DNA of 64,000 bases from Gordionus sp. m RMFG-2023. Lineage: Eukaryota; Nematomorpha; Gordioida; Chordodea; Parachordodidae. Where the stretch lies: assembly GCF_954871325.1 (NCBI RefSeq), contig NC_088776.1, positions 39,232,508-39,296,507 of the forward strand. Direction: 5' to 3'. Made by a program: the position numbers and the translations under genes. This document shows positions 1-11,700 of this stretch, in pieces (the first letter of the stretch is position 1; the number at the start of each line of letters is the position of its first letter). The notes below the pieces were generated by a model, which did not search any database, was not told the origin of the DNA, and worked only from the letters and a program-made list of their open reading frames with translations.

Positions 1-400
1 GATATCCGTTTTCACAAGACTCCGTATTTTCAACTCAACCATCATCCCGATTCTCTTTTATGGCGGTGATACATGGGAGAACCAAGACCGAAACTAGGAA
101 ATTACAAAAGTTTGTAAATAAATGCCTTAGAATAATAATTGGAATTTTCTACCTTAATATTATCTCAAATGAAAACCTTTGGAAGAAGTCAAACCATACC
201 CAAGTTCACGTGTCTTTAAAAAAAGAAACGTCTTACTTTCTTTGCCCATATTTTGAGGAACCATAGCAACAATAGGCTCGTTATTGATGCCATTAATTAT
301 ATTCCTTTAATGGGAAAACATATTGCAAATATAAGACATTATGGTTCTCTTGAAGGACATAATGGATCTAAACTTAAATTTGAAGCAGTTCCTAAGGCTA
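1..400 (+). mobile_element. LINE relic, C-terminal part of reverse transcriptase ORF, cut by window edge
   Basis: The + strand reads, across more than one frame, like the C-terminal region of a non-LTR retrotransposon polyprotein. Successive pieces are FNSTIIPILFYGGDTWE, then RKLQKFVNKCLRIIIGIF, then ISNENLW and an AHILRN stretch. In this LINE group the usual pattern is a LLYGSETW-like motif, then KLQTFVNRCLRRILGI, then WRWIGHTLRK. Only the end of the element is present because the window starts inside it. The reading is frameshifted and not functional. Family assignment rests on motif memory only, without alignment. Confidence 0.7.
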
Positions 401-870
401 AATAAAAACAAAAAATCTATAAAAAAATTCCTAAAAATTAAATCGAACTACCTAAACCTCTCATAATTTTTTTTCTGTATTTCAGGTCATTTATTTTCTT
501 CATCTTCTCAATTTTACCTCTTGACTTTGTCTTTCACCTTTTCTCTGAATTACTTACTTCACTCACTTTAGCTTTTATTTATCTTATTGACTTAATGTAC
601 TAATTTAAATCAGTCCGTCCCATATTTTTAATTACATATACGTTGTACTTCTATACCTTCCCATTATATGAGTTAAGATATATTAATGACATTTTGAGGA
701 ATAGTTTGTGATTTGCGTTTCCTATGTGGGCAAAAATATTTTTTCTTTGGCTCTTTTTAACTTAGTTTTTGGGTATGTTTTGTATTTTTCCATAGTTTTT
801 GTGTAATATTTCTGGGGTAGAGGGTATCCTCTTTTGTTTATGAGACATTCATTTGTTTATAGTCATCTGT

Positions 871-940
871 TTCTTTTCTTTTCTTTTCTTTTATTTTATT
901 TTATTTTATTTTTAATTTATTTTTATTTATTTATTCTTTC
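871..940. repeat. TTTTC / TTTTA pentanucleotide microsatellite
   Basis: A run of TTCTT units passes into TTTTA units and then into irregular TTTA units. It is simple-sequence DNA in the gene-free stretch between the two LINE relics at 0.4 and 1.4 kb. Nothing else recognisable lies between 400 and 1440. Confidence 0.85.
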
Positions 941-1439
941 TCTTCCCTAGTTTCTTTGGTCTCTCTAACATGTCCGCCCCCACCATAGACTAATATAGGA
1001 ATAGTGGATGTGTCCTTAGTCTAGGAATCACCGATTTCTCTCTTATCTTCCATACTTTTTGTATACATTTAAAAGTTTCCACTCGCCTTTGTATTCTAAT
1101 TTCTCTTCTTCTTTGCAACTACTTCTATTATTAAGTATATTTCTTAAATACATTGTGACTACATTTATCCTGTTCTAACTATAAGTTTTTGAAATGATTA
1201 CTTGTTTTTCTTGGGAAAAATAAGAATAAAAAACTGTTTTTTTTTTAATTATTGCTAGTTAACTAGATATAACGTCTTTAACCTTTTCAAAACATTACAT
1301 CTTAATTGGAGTCTACATATAATACATTGGTCGTTGCCAGTGTTTCTTCTTGTTTTTTATTTTTATGATCTTTATTTATTTGGGAGCGGCAAGAGTTTAG
1401 CCTTGTTTTACTCCTTTTTACCTTGGAGGTAGGGGATTC

Positions 1440-2060
1440 TCTTCGTCATTTAATTTCGAAGTACCCAAACATATATTAGTGGTTTTCTGGATCTGGAAGA
1501 TGTTGGGGTCTTCCCTTTTCTGACAACGAAGCTGCATGGTTAACATTATCAATAGCTCTGCTATAATTTATAAATGTAAAGCAGAATGGGGTTTGTACCT
1601 ACTTTTTCTGCATGATTATTTTTCTAAATTAATTTTTGGCTCCAGTATTTTCTTTTCTTGGCCTGTATATACTTATGTACTTTTTGGGGGAAATTTTGGT
1701 GTAGGTGATATGCTTGTGGTTTTTTGAGTGAACCAAAAAAAAATTTTTTTTTTCCATGCTACAGGATGTGATGGTTATAGCTCAATAACCCTTTAATTTC
1801 GGTGGTCTTAGTTTTTTTGGGTAGTTACTTAGGTGGGATTTGATCCATCCCACTGCAGTAATTCCGCTCTCCCATATTTTATTAAATGAAGGCAAATAGG
1901 TAGCGATATTGTTATAGGTGCTATTTTTGGTTTTTCTGCTGTGATATTATCTAGCCCCGGAGCTTCGTTTTTTCTTAGTCTTTGACCACTTGTTATTTCA
2001 TTTATGGAGAAACCAGTCAACAGGGGGATGGCGAGGTTTGTAAATATGTTTGTTGGTAGA
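1440..2060 (-). mobile_element. LINE relic, reverse transcriptase fragment
   Basis: Read on the - strand, 2060 to about 1830 gives LLTGFSINEITS followed by NEAPGLDNITAE, the finger-domain pattern (KAPGxDNITAE) of LINE reverse transcriptases. Further down, in shifted frames, come pieces like AITITSC and RAIDNVNH. These match the expected order of the palm motifs (RPITL.S, then KAFDSVNH). The order is right for an RT but the frames are broken, so this is an old relic. It lies opposite in orientation to the LINE end at 1-400, so the two are probably separate insertions. Confidence 0.6.
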
Positions 2061-2589
2061 GTCTTTCCGTGAGTGATGGACTATCATATAACAATCAAGC
2101 CATAATGCCTTTTGTTAATCCTGGCCAACAATTACTTTTCCATTTCCTAAAACTTACAGAGCTGGTTCCTATTTCTGCGTCATAGTTTCCTTTCTCTCAT
2201 ATCTTTATCATTATCAAAGACCTTTTTCGCTATATAATCTATCTATCACTCCATAGAGTATCTTGTTTCTCTGAAAAAAGAAAAAAAAACCTTTGTTGTG
2301 TGGTGTTCGTTGCTGGATAGTCATAAACCGATTACTGACTAGTTTTGCCTTTTCACTGGAATCTTCACCTATTTAAACAATTTGCGGTAAACCCATTAGC
2401 TTTTTCTTATTTTCATGAATAAATTCTAATCTCAATTGATATGAACACATTCTCAATTATTGTTAGTAATTATAAAGGCTTACATTAGATGTTAAACTTA
2501 AAATTAGCCACCACCCACCCTTAAAGTAATTAAATTATCTTTGCAGTTCTTGGGTATAGGCTTTTGTTTTGCCCATTTCCTTTTGTTTA

Positions 2590-2790
2590 TTAGCCTATAG
2601 ACGTTTAACCAACAGTTCTCGGACTGTTGCGCGTACAAGTACGTGCGGCTTGCCCACAAACGTGTGAAGGGCTCCTCATTTTTCTCCCCTAAATTAACTA
2701 TCCAGTTTGATGGATTTTTGAGGAAAACCTAGCGTAGCTCTGTTGTATCCACAACCAGAGGGCGAAAACGCTTTTATCACGTATCACGTA
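2590..2790. other. GC-richer, fold-prone island of unknown nature
   Basis: This 200-bp stretch is clearly richer in G+C than its flanks and contains several short inverted repeats, for example AACAGT...ACTGTT around 2610-2630 and CGCGTAC...GTACGTGCG just after. I recognise no tRNA, snRNA or coding frame in it. It could be a MITE core or a structured RNA gene relic. Confidence 0.3.
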
Positions 2791-2915
2791 AATCTTTTTG
2801 CCATTCTTTTAAATGTAATTTAAGAGGGTTAGACATTCTCCTCAAACTCATATTAATGCCAAACAATATACTATATATGGGGGATTAGTCTAACATCTTT
2901 TAAACTTTGTGCAAT

Positions 2916-3000
2916 GGATGATGGTTGTGCGTATGACGCAGATTGGGTCAGTACAGTGAATGATTGTATGTATGACGTAGATTAGGTCATGTTACAGTGA
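2916..3000. repeat. Two-unit tandem repeat (~42 bp)
   Basis: Two adjacent, slightly diverged units share the pattern GTATGACGYAGATTRGGTCA, each followed by TTACAGTG or GTACAGTG. It is a short local duplication with no coding role visible. Confidence 0.6.
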
Positions 3001-3688
3001 GGGTGAGTTGATATGGATGGGTGAGATGATATGAGAGGCCATAACTTTGAGGTAGTTGGAAGTTTGTCATAATGAGGGGAATCAGGCGCGTAACCAATGG
3101 GGGGTGGGAGTGGAGGGGGAAATCCCCCCATCTTGACTGTTTTCATAAATATCATTTTAAGCTAATAAAAATTATACCCCCCCCCCCAAATAAAATTTAC
3201 AAATATTTGAATATCAATTTTCCAACATAAAACTTATTTTTTATAAATATATTTTATTAAAATTTCCTTCCTTGTATTCAAAAATATTAATAAAATGGAA
3301 AAATTTTTAGTCAAAGAGATTGAAATCAAATGGTAATTTATTTTATCATTAATTCAAAATTATTAGTGAGTTAGAATTAAAAAGTATTTTTATTAATATT
3401 TTAATTATTAATAAATATCTATAATTTTTTAAATATTTTTCATATTTACTTCCATTTTGTAGAACAGAAGAAATAAATACAAAGGTTAAATAAGGCTGAG
3501 CATGAAAAAAAAGTAATGTGTCGTCAGAGATATAATTATTGAATTCAATTGATCAATCAGATTTTGTCATTGCTACTAGTTGCATCAAGATATAATTTTC
3601 CTATAGCTCACTACTTTGTAGAAATTTACAAAAATCAAATTTAGATTTGGTTCAGATTATTGATTTGACGGAAAATATATATGAACAG

Positions 3689-6446
3689 CAGTGACGAGGC
3701 GTCAAGTTTACTACTTGGGAAGCAATCAAAAATTTTTTTTATTTTATTTATTAGTCAAACCATAAAAAATTAAGATTTATAAATAAGCGGAATTCGTCTT
3801 TGTTTTTGAGTAAAATGATCAAGTACTGAATTATAAAAGTTATTACTAGATTTTAAATTTTTCAATAATTTTTTTTCAATAGAAATCAAAGCTAGATTCG
3901 ATAATCGATTTTGACTCATTCTGTTTGATTTGATTATTTTTAAAGATGAAAACCCCCGTTCTGCACTTGCTGTTGTTGCAGCCAGAGTTAATATGAATTT
4001 GCATAATTTAAAAAACTCTTTAAAACTTTTCATCAAATCGGTATTAATTAAAAATTCAAGTATTTCATAAACATTTTTTCACTTTCTAAATTCATCGTCA
4101 CGAAACACTACCTTTAATTCGGTTTCCAGCTTGTGTAAGTCGAAAAATTGAGAATAAGTGTCTTAAATTGTCTAATAAATATTTTGGGAAATTTTGATTA
4201 AATATTTGAAATTTACTAATATCTAACAATTCGACGAATTTGATATTTTTTAATGTATCAAACCGAAAATCAATTTCATTGATTATAGTATCTATTATTT
4301 TAATTATCAAATTTTTATAAAATTCTCTTGTATTAGGCAATCCGGATCTATTACGTTTTTTATCTAAATTGTCTTCAATATTTTCCTTTACATTTAAATG
4401 TCTCCAAAAAACATCAAAGTTTTCTATGTTAGATTTAACTGAATTTCTGAAATCGTTAATACTTTTAAGACAATATGATACATCGTTAATTTTAGTTTGA
4501 AGTATATCAAATAATAAATCAGATTCTGGAAAAACTTTTTGAAAAAAATATAACAAAATTAGAAAATTTTCATCATTTAATATATTTAAATAGCCACGAG
4601 ATGTTATTAGAACATCATTATCCTAAACAATATCAGATTCTTCATCAATCATACTTTCAAAAAAAACGACTAGATCCTTCAAATAATTGAAAACTGTTTG
4701 AACCAGCCGACCATTGTATTCCCATCTTGTTGGGGCTACTCGTGTTAATCTTTTTTAAACATATTTATCAAATTCTGCTGTACGCTTAGATGATGTACTA
4801 AAAAAACTGGCTAAACCAGATAAAGTTGCAAAAAAAACCTTACATTCTATTTTGCTGCAAGATTTTGATTTAACTTGTGGGCAAAACTATGAATATAAAG
4901 TGCAGAAGGATTGACGTCTCTAATTTTTCTTGCAGTCCATGTGAATCATCTGACATAACAGCTGCGCCATCATAACTTTGACCTATCAATTTTTTCATAA
5001 TTTTATTATCATTCAAAAATTTTATGACAAATTTTGATAAAGAATTAGCATCACGATGCATTGTAACATCAAAGAATTCAATAAATCTTTCATATAATGT
5101 CCCGTTATTTAAAACATATCGAAGAAATACAGCCAGTTGGAATTTATTATTTATATCAATTGTTTCATCTAATATTATTGTTATAAATTCCGTTTCTTCC
5201 AATTCATCTAATATTTTTTGGTGTAAGACATATGAAATGGAATTAATTAAATCATTTTGAATATCACTAGTTAGTCCAATAAAAGTTGTACTATTTTCTA
5301 AATGATGTTTTAATAGCAAATTTTCTTCCGCGAGCAAATAAATTAATTCAATATAATTTCCTCTATTTACTGAATTAGGTGATTCATCATCACCACGGAA
5401 TGCGAGCTGCTGAACTCCAAGAAAACATATAGAATTGATTAAAATTTTTAATATTTCTCTATTTGATTTAACTTTCGAATTATGCTGTTCGATTGATATT
5501 TTGCGCATCAAATCTATCATATTACCAATACGAATTTCGCCAAATGTTTTTAATTAAATCATCAACTGCAAATGAGCTGTTGAATCTTCATGTCGTTTAA
5601 CTGCCTTTGAAAAAATATTCATATCCGAAAATCCTCTATCATTCCAAACATATTTTTCCTTTGGGAATAATAAGCATGACTAACAATATAGAGAATTAGA
5701 AAAATTACGAATGCAAGATTTTATTTCTTTTTTTAAATTTCTTAAAATTGGCTTTGGTCTTCCTTTTTCAATAATTAATTTTTTGGTATCAAAATTTCTT
5801 GATCTAAACGATAATATTAATAAATTTTCAATAATACAATTACAATTATTAAACATTAATTTAAAGAAAAAAAATTTTTTTTTAAAAAGTAAGAAAAAAA
5901 TTTATTTTTCTTTTATAAAAGAATAAGCAATTTTTTATTTGCTTCCACAATGCTTATTTTTTAATCGTAAAATTAAACAATATCATAACATGATTTTCTA
6001 TTTATTTATTGAAAAAATAAGCAATATTAGATTAGCTTCCCTCTTGTATATTTTTTTTAACGTAATAAAAAAATTACACCAAAAAAATATCGTATGAATC
6101 ATGATTTATTAGTGTATTTATTATAGGAAAATAATCAATATTAAATTTGCTTCCATCATTTTTTATCATAGTAAATATAATAGTAAATTTTTTTACTTAG
6201 TAAAAATAATAGTAAATTTTTGAACGTAGTAAAAATAATAATAAATTTTTTAACGTAAATTTTTTATCGTAGTAAAATATTATAAATCTTTTTAACGTTA
6301 TGAAAAATATATTAATTATTTTAAGGAAGTAATTTTATATTTTTTTAGCATAGTATAAAGATTATATTAAGTTTATCTAAGAATTTTGTAAAAAAATTTT
6401 CAAGGGAAGTAATGCTTCCCTTGCTTCTATGGACGCTTCGTCCCTG
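3689..6446 (-). mobile_element. hAT transposon, ZMYM1-like, with intact ends and 8-bp target duplication
   Basis: The element starts CAGTGACGAGGCGTC and ends GACGCTTCGTCCCTG, imperfect 15-bp inverted ends (13 of 15 match). ATGAACAG occurs directly outside both ends (3681-3688 and 6447-6454), an exact 8-bp target duplication as hAT elements make. Length is 2758 bp. Copies of GGAAGCAA/TTGCTTCC lie near both ends as subterminal repeats. The - strand carries the transposase in broken pieces (next entry). The right-hand kilobase (5.7-6.4 kb) is non-coding and AT-rich. Confidence 0.9.
3770..5700 (-). pseudogene. Broken hAT transposase (TTF finger, DUF4371, hATC)
   Basis: In - strand order: 5700-5520 resembles a TTF-type zinc finger region (CLLFPKEK, VWNDRGFSD, KRHEDSTAH in mixed frames). 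5520-4870 encodes a DUF4371 RNase-H-like domain (EETEFITIILDETIDINNK, then QSYDGAAVMSDD, where the D residues fit the catalytic fold). 4556-4098 is the helical middle. 4036-3770 is the hATC dimerisation part (ILTLAATTASAERGFSSLK). Several frame breaks separate these blocks, so no functional protein is made. Domain order and spacing match the ZMYM1-like hAT transposases common in animal genomes. Confidence 0.8.
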
Positions 6447-7108
6447 ATGAACAGGTAGATACAATAAGAATGAATGTATATGAATATTTTCATAATATTT
6501 ATCTAGACGTTGAATCGAAGGCTAAATTATATATTGAGATGTAAAATAAAAATTGGCTCAACTGAAGAATATTATAAAATCATTTTCATCCCATTCTTAG
6601 ATACTTTTTATAGCAAATAAAAGTACGGTTTTTAGATAAAAAACAAGTCTTTAGCAATCTTCAAGTTATATTACCCAAAGATCCTTCTTCGTTTTCTAAT
6701 GCCACTATTGGTAAAATTAAATATTTAGCAAAAATTTATTCCTATGATATTGATACTGAAATAAATTTAATCAGTGAATTCGAATTATGGTATAAATATT
6801 TACTACGTTTAGTTATTTTACCAGAGCATGCTATTGATGCACTCAATCGGTGTAAAGTAACATTGACTCAATTTCCTAATATTTTGAAGTTGTTTTATAT
6901 TCTTGCATGTTTACCTATTACAACATGTACGAATGAAAGGACTTTTTCCAACTTGAGAAGGTTGAAAACATATTTACGAAATAATACATCCGAATCTCGG
7001 CTAAATGGTTTAGCTCTGTTAAATATCCACATAGATTTGGTTCCAACGACAAACGAAATTCTTGATGAATTGGCAACATTCCAACGAAAATTAAAAATCA
7101 CATTATAA

Positions 7109-8731
7109 TTATAGTATTTAATAAAAAAATTTGTATAATATATTTGACTTTTTTATTTTATATATTATTATACTTGGATTCTTAGAGTTATACTCAAACT
7201 TTTTGTACTAATACACAAATTCCTTAATTTTTAAACGCTACTTTATTTATCTTTCTTGTATATATTAAAAACATATAATAATATAATTTCCGCAATTTTT
7301 ACAAAACAATATTATACAATATTAAATCTCTATTTTTCTATAATACGAACACAAATAAACATATATTTTTAATAATAATAAAAAAAATAAACAATTACTG
7401 GACATGTACCCCCCTTTCAAGATAAAACATGGGGTACATGCAGGGTTGCCAGGTCAAAGTTTTCAAATTGCATGAGAAATTTGTTACATTGCGGGAGAAA
7501 TATATAAATTGTGGTAAAATATAGACATTGCTAAAAAAAAATTTCTTCTGTCGGGATTTTGAATTGACTTAGTTATCCGCCTATTCTTTTTATAATAATT
7601 TTTATAATACAAAGTCATTAACTATTTTTTAAATAAAATAGTTGATTATAGTACTAGACAAAATTTTTTAAATACTATTTTTATTATTAAAATAACATCT
7701 TGATTTATTAAAATATATTAATTTTATAAAAAAACAAACGATTTTAATTTTTCAATGTAAAAAAAATATATTTTATGAAGTCCCGCAAAACTACCACAAT
7801 TGGAAATCTATCCTGTGTTTGTTTGTGTATAATATTAAATTATTAAATTATGAAACATGCTATTTGGGTTAGGTAGTTAACTTCACAAATTCTTATAATC
7901 ATAAATATTTTTATATATAATAATTATAAAACAAATTCTTATCATTACAGAATTTATCGATGATAATTTCAAATTGGCATATTAAATGCAAAATAATCGG
8001 CATTTTGGGAACTATTAGTTTGGTATGATGCGAATGTATAAATTTTCGATATTGCGATTCGTAGTCAATTTACCATACCATAACAGTCATTCTACATTTT
8101 TACACTTGAAAAAGCGGGCTAAAGAGGGAAAAATCTGCAAAATACCGCTAAAGGAGATATTGGGAATGAAGCCCCATATATTATATGTAAAGTTTAAAAA
8201 TAACTATTATAACTTTAAAAAAACAAATTAGCATCTCTTAAAACCTTCTTTTGTAAAACGCTAACGATGCCTCTGGCTTGTATGTCATGTTGAAAAAGTT
8301 CCTATTGATCTCTCAGAATTGAAGCTGAAACGCTAAAAATAAAATATTCTTAAACGCTGAGCTGTTTTTCGGGGAATATTTTTCTCCGAGATTTAATTTA
8401 TAAGATATTTTCTTCGGAGTATTATTATTTAGTGAGATTTTTTAACGGCAAAATTTTTCAGGCATTATCTAAGAAATTTTTTACGGGAATATGTTTATAA
8501 GGATAATCTACATATTTTAAAACAAAAACCTACAAAATATATGAAAAACAACTTTACAAAAAAGATGTGGAAAATTTCCAAACTCAATGAGCATTTTTCC
8601 AAGTAAATATATTGCTACTTAGAAGTTGGTACTAGTCTTCTTGTTAACGTGGCCAATATTTATCCAAATATAGAAGAACATCTTTACAAATAACGCCATC
8701 TATAATAATATATATTAATATATATTCAACA
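7109..8731. other. AT-rich intergenic stretch upstream of SF3B4
   Basis: No supported gene. At 7403-7440 there is a perfect 10-bp inverted repeat (CATGTACCCC / GGGGTACATG) with an 18-bp loop. Directly after it comes CAGGGTTGCCAGGTC, which resembles a hAT-type terminus, but I found no partner end. The 120 bp before the SF3B4 start codon should include its promoter and 5' leader; no clear TATA box can be told apart from the general AT-richness. Confidence 0.5.
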
Positions 8732-11700
8732 ATGGCAGCAGGACCTGTGTTGGAAAGAAATCAAGGTAAAAAAATTTGTCAAATTTGTCAAATTATTTTA
8801 ATTTAAAGATGCCACTATATATGTTGGTGGATTGGATGAAAAAATTAACGAGTCATTACTTTGGGAATTATTTCAACAGGCTGGCCCAGTTGGTAATATA
8901 TTTACTAAATAATATGAGATTATGGCATACTTAATAGCTAATGTTCATATGCCTAAAGATCGCGTTTCACAATCTCACCAGGGATATGGGTTTGTGGAAT
9001 TTATGAGTGAAGAGGATGCTGATTATGGAATAAAAATTATGAATATGATTAAATTATATGGAAAACCTATTAAAGTCAATAAAGTTATAATTATTAATAT
9101 GTATATTTTTAATTTAAGTTTATATTTTAGGCATCAGCTCATCAAAAAAGTTTAGATGTAGGTGCCAACATATTTATTGGAAATTTAGATCCTGAAGTTG
9201 ATGAAAAATTATTATATGATACATTTAGTGCATTTGGAATTATACTTCAAAGTCCTAAAGTAAATGATTTTTTTGTAAACTGTCATTGTAATTTGAAATA
9301 ATATATATATATCAAAAATAACATTTAATATGTCCAATTACATAATATCATGATTAACATTAATGCCTTTGATGATATTTTATTTCTTTAAATTTATTTT
9401 GTAAATATATCAGATTATGAGAGATCCTGATACAGGGAATTCTAAAGGTTTTGCCTTTGTAAATTTTGCAAACTTTGAAGCATCAGATGCAGCTATAGAA
9501 GCAATGAATGGGCAATATCTATGCAACAGAGCAATCACCATATCTTATGCATTTAAAAAAGATAGCAAAGGTGAACGTCATGGAACTGCAGCAGGTATGA
9601 AATTATATATTTGACTAAAATTATTTTATATTTAATAATTTAGATATTTATATTTAATTCAATTTATATATAATATATAATTTGAGTTAAATAATGCATG
9701 ATTTTTTAAGGATAATTAATATTTATGAATATTTTTTTAATTCAAAGATATTTTATTTTTTGATAACATTATTTTGTAAATTAAGTTTAAATTTTAATCC
9801 TCAATTATTTGCATTTTCTAGTGCTGTTCATACATAAATATAATTTTACTAAATAATAATAGAGAGATTACTAGCTGCCCAAAATCCACTACCCCATGCT
9901 GAGAGACCTCATCAACTTTTTGCTGATAGACCATTCATGCTTCCTCCACCCCCACCTCCTCCTACTGTCATGGGCCTTGCTGGAGTTGGTGTGCCTCCTA
10001 TGAATATGATGCACCATCCAAATTTACCCCCCAATATGATGGGTTATTTATATTTACTATTGATACTTAAAACGTTATGTATATATTCTAAATTATTAGA
10101 AGTAATTACTTGCATAAATAGGCCAATCCAAACAGAATTTTTAAAATACAAATATATTTAAAAAAATAATCAATTTTTAGAAATATATCTATATAACTTG
10201 ATTGGTTGTTAGCAGCCAGTATATAAAGAAATAGAAACTTAATTCATTGCATATTTATAAGATGAATATTGAAATAAATTCGTGATTTATTATAATAGAA
10301 ACATATACATTCACCCAATATACAATTTAATGCAGTTGAAACCATTAAAATGCAAAGGGAAAATACTCTATTTTTTTGCATTTGGTATTTTGAATATATG
10401 TGATAATTTTAATTTATTCATGATTTCTCACCTCATTGATATGCAACTACCCTTAGTTTTTAGCTTACATTAATTTAATTTAAAAATAAATAAATATCCA
10501 AAAAAATTGAAATCTTAATTAATACAATTATATATGATATTAATTAATCTAGAAATATATTTCAAATTTTTAAATGATAAGCAAAATATCAGTGCTTTAA
10601 AAATGATTTCGCCAATAGATATTCAATCCTTTGCCATCTATGAGCAAAATCTTTAGGCTTGAATAATATTTTTCTGGATAAAATATTGAATTAGCCATTG
10701 TTAAAAATCGGCTCAAATTGAGCTATTTAACAACACTAATTATTACCTTTATATTCAATATTACCAAAATATTTAGCAAATTTAATTCATCTTTTTTAAA
10801 ATAATTATGTAATTTAACTAATTTATAACCTTTTCTTCAATGGATAAAGGTAAGACAACACATATTCATATCTATGTGATCAATATTAATTTATAATAGA
10901 GGAAATTATGGAATACCAAAATAATTAGCCATATGAATCTACCATTAGAATTATAAAAATACTGGGATTTTTGAGCCTATTCAGATAGAGGACATCTATA
11001 GAACACTAATTCAAAAAAGAAGAAGATTCTATTAAAAATTATTCTTAGAATAAATGTGTATCTTCTTTAAAAGTATAATTTGATGGGATTTCTGCAATTA
11101 AGAGACACATTTCCATATCAACCTATCTACAAAAATTGAATTTAATAGGATATTCTATAAATTAAAATAAAATTTATTTAAATTTTGTTTACATCATATT
11201 ATTTCAGCCCTAGAAGAGACCACTTTTAATATTATTTATTACATATAAGAAAAGATATGCAAAGTGAACAAAAAACAATAAGGAATACAATCAGCAATGA
11301 ATTAAAATATTATATAAATTTTGGAACAATATGAAAGAAGGTTATAAGTATCGCCAGGGTGGCCTAATGGGTAAGATGTACGCTTGGAAACATGAGTATG
11401 AACAAGGACACAGGTTCAATCCTGGTAAGAACCATGAAAACTTTCAAGTTTTTCTTCGATGACTGATGTGTAAAGACATATGGTATGATGAATTTCGGAG
11501 CTTAGAGATGACACCCCGGTCACCGACAGGCCTGGACAGCCGGGTGCTAAGGATACCTGTCCAATAAACAAAATGAAGAAAACAAATGGAAATATGAATA
11601 TGAAAGATAGGGCGTTCCCTCCAAGCGACGTGCAGGGTGTAGACCTCCATCCTGTGAAAAGTAAAGTAAAGTTCAAAGCAAAGAAAACAAGATTAGCAAG

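Larger units (their letters stand above)
3083..7130 (+). mobile_element. hAT transposon relic (+), interrupted by a second hAT
   Basis: The best part is 6480-7108, which encodes the C-terminal dimerisation region of a hAT transposase: LKLFYILACLPITTCTNERT then FSNLRRLKTYLRN, the ZMYM/P52rIPK-like version of the hATC motif. Just upstream, EEYYKIIFIPFLDTF matches the block that precedes it in this group. Coding sequence before the intruder (KSNLDLVQIIDLTENIYEQ, ending at 3688) runs straight on after it (VDTIRMNVYEYF, from 6455), so the relic was split at one site. A CAGGCGCGTAACC string at 3083 resembles ends used by some hAT elements and may be the left terminus; no right terminus was found. 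The frame is broken at several points. Confidence 0.7.
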
